Assembly (NCBI RefSeq): GCF_014764365.1
Contig: NZ_CP061718.1
Coordinates: forward strand, 248,001 to 312,000
Direction of reading: 5' to 3'
Length of the DNA stretch: 64,000 bases
DNA from: Roseococcus microcysteis
Lineage (GTDB): Bacteria > Pseudomonadota > Alphaproteobacteria > Acetobacterales > Acetobacteraceae
A program made the position numbers and the translations under genes. Shown here one piece after another: positions 63,085 to 64,000 of the stretch. The notes beneath the pieces were generated by a model. That model had not been told where the DNA came from and did no database searches. It saw nothing but the letters and a program-made list of their open reading frames with translations. The stretch's first letter is position 1. Each line of letters opens with the position of its first letter.

Positions 63085-64000
63085 TCAGTTCAGCGCGGGC
63101 GCCGGTGCCGCGGCCGGTTGCACGGGGGCCGAGGGGTCCGCCGCGGGGGCCGAGGTCTGGGTGGGCAGGACCAGCTCCGGATAGTTCCGCAGCATCGCCG
63201 CGCGATAGAGCGGCTGGTAGACGCCCAGGTGGCAGGTGGAGCAGTTCACCTTCAGCGTGTCGCCCAGCGGGCCCAGGCGGTTCGGCGGGAAGCGTTCACG
63301 CAGGCTCTCGATGTAGTCGTTGTTGATGGCGCGCACCATCCGGATCCCGTGCCAGGCCGTCACGCGCTGCGGCGTGCTGCTGTCCCAGGAAGCGAAGGAA
63401 CGGCTGTTGTGGCAGAAGGTGCAGTTCACGCCGAGCGACGTGGACATGTGCATCATCAGCCCATAGGTCCATTCGGTTTGCAGGATGCTCTGGTTGTTGT
63501 TCCGCTCGCGCGCGGAGCCCGAGATCACCCGGATTTCCTCGTCACCCCAGAGGTAGGGGGTGAAGGGGTCGGTCGGCAGGGTGGCGTAGCCGGTGGCCGA
63601 GACGGGCCGGTTCTGCTCGCCCGCCACCGCCCACATGCGCGAGGGCGCGGCGTTGGAGGGAAGCTGCGACCACACGGCGGCCGGCACGGCCTGGCCACGG
63701 TGGCAGGTGTAGCAGGTGACGCCCACCTCGCCATTCGCGTTCACGTGGTTGCTGAAGGTGGTGTTGATGGTGTGCACCATCTGCAGCATCCGCCGCGCCA
63801 CATGCTTGGTGTAGATGTCCTCGGAGGCGAAGTTGCCGGGGACGTGGCAGCCATTGCAGCTCTGCGCGGGATCCTCGGCGTTCGGATAGATCCACTCGCT
63901 CATCGCGAGCATGATCCGGCCGAACTGCTCCACGCTCAGATGGCCCAGGATCTGGACATTCTCGTAGATCTCGGAGGCCCGGGGGCTTTCGGGATCATTG
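63085..64000 (-). CDS. pufC: photosynthetic reaction centre cytochrome c subunit (partial)
   Basis: The C-terminal portion of PufC, cut by the window edge; the N-terminus with the lipoprotein signal lies beyond 64000. Four c-type heme motifs are present: CNGCH (63844-63858), CYTCH (63700-63714), CTFCH (63409-63423) and CSTCH (63229-63243). This is the tetraheme type that feeds electrons to the special pair. Met residues upstream of the motifs are available as axial ligands. It ends in an Ala/Pro-rich tail. The rest of the puf operon (pufBALM) should lie beyond this edge on the same strand. Confidence 0.95.
   Translation of the reverse strand, partial: NDPESPRASEIYENVQILGHLSVEQFGRIMLAMSEWIYPNAEDPAQSCNGCHVPGNFASEDIYTKHVARRMLQMVHTINTTFSNHVNANGEVGVTCYTCHRGQAVPAAVWSQLPSNAAPSRMWAVAGEQNRPVSATGYATLPTDPFTPYLWGDEEIRVISGSARERNNNQSILQTEWTYGLMMHMSTSLGVNCTFCHNSRSFASWDSSTPQRVTAWHGIRMVRAINNDYIESLRERFPPNRLGPLGDTLKVNCSTCHLGVYQPLYRAAMLRNYPELVLPTQTSAPAADPSAPVQPAAAPAPALN

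Overview
This window is high-GC DNA from an alphaproteobacterium. The right end carries the end of a purple-bacterial photosynthesis gene cluster: a tetraheme reaction-centre cytochrome (pufC, cut by the window edge) and the spheroidene/spirilloxanthin-type carotenoid genes crtI, crtD, crtC and crtF. Together with an AapJQMP general amino-acid transporter, a ClpS/ClpA pair, a phasin with PhaR-type operators and many periplasmic binding proteins, this suggests an aerobic anoxygenic phototroph, most likely an acetic-acid-bacterium relative (Acetobacteraceae, Roseococcus/Rubritepida/Roseomonas-like). The genus is inference.

Layout. 1-7.4 kb is housekeeping: ExoD-like membrane protein, tRNA-Thr, a Y-family polymerase, EF-P, SuhB-type phosphatase, a MotA/MotB-like pair and uracil phosphoribosyltransferase. 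7.4-17.5 kb holds a DsbA-fold isomerase, a META lipoprotein, an M20 amidohydrolase and a dipeptide/oligopeptide ABC system with two tandem binding proteins. 17.9-22.3 kb is the aapJQMP operon. 22.4-26.5 kb, on the minus strand, holds a frameshifted NeuD-like acyltransferase, an AhpD-like protein, clpA and clpS. 26.6-31.1 kb has a phasin, a D,D-carboxypeptidase with a low-complexity tail, galU and a phosphohexomutase. 31.2-42.2 kb is accessory metabolism: a TctC-type binding protein, an amine-transaminase-like enzyme overlapping an acetylpolyamine-deacetylase-like gene, TetR plus a flavin monooxygenase, a GST, an operon of Gnd, a GH15 hydrolase and a sensory-rhodopsin-transducer homologue, and an SDR.

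42.6-50.9 kb is the most enigmatic part: a minus-strand operon of three proteins (235, 1338 and 1211 aa) that I cannot place in any family. It is preceded by an unusually AT-rich leader. The first two may be one protein split by a one-base change in a homopolymer. This is the best candidate for an undescribed system.

51.4-64 kb runs from an LLM-family flavin oxidoreductase into the carotenoid/photosynthesis cluster. crtF and crtD diverge around an exact TGT-N12-ACA (PpsR/CrtJ) operator, and crtD overlaps crtC. A P450 and ATP-grasp enzyme form an overlapping pair whose stop codon is shared, in the TTAA palindrome, with crtC. Then come a multi-pass membrane protein, a second CrtD-like desaturase, crtI, a VTT/YqaA-type membrane protein and pufC. 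The P450/ATP-grasp pair and the second desaturase suggest an extra carotenoid tailoring step. No CRISPR array, prophage, integrase or insertion sequence was seen.
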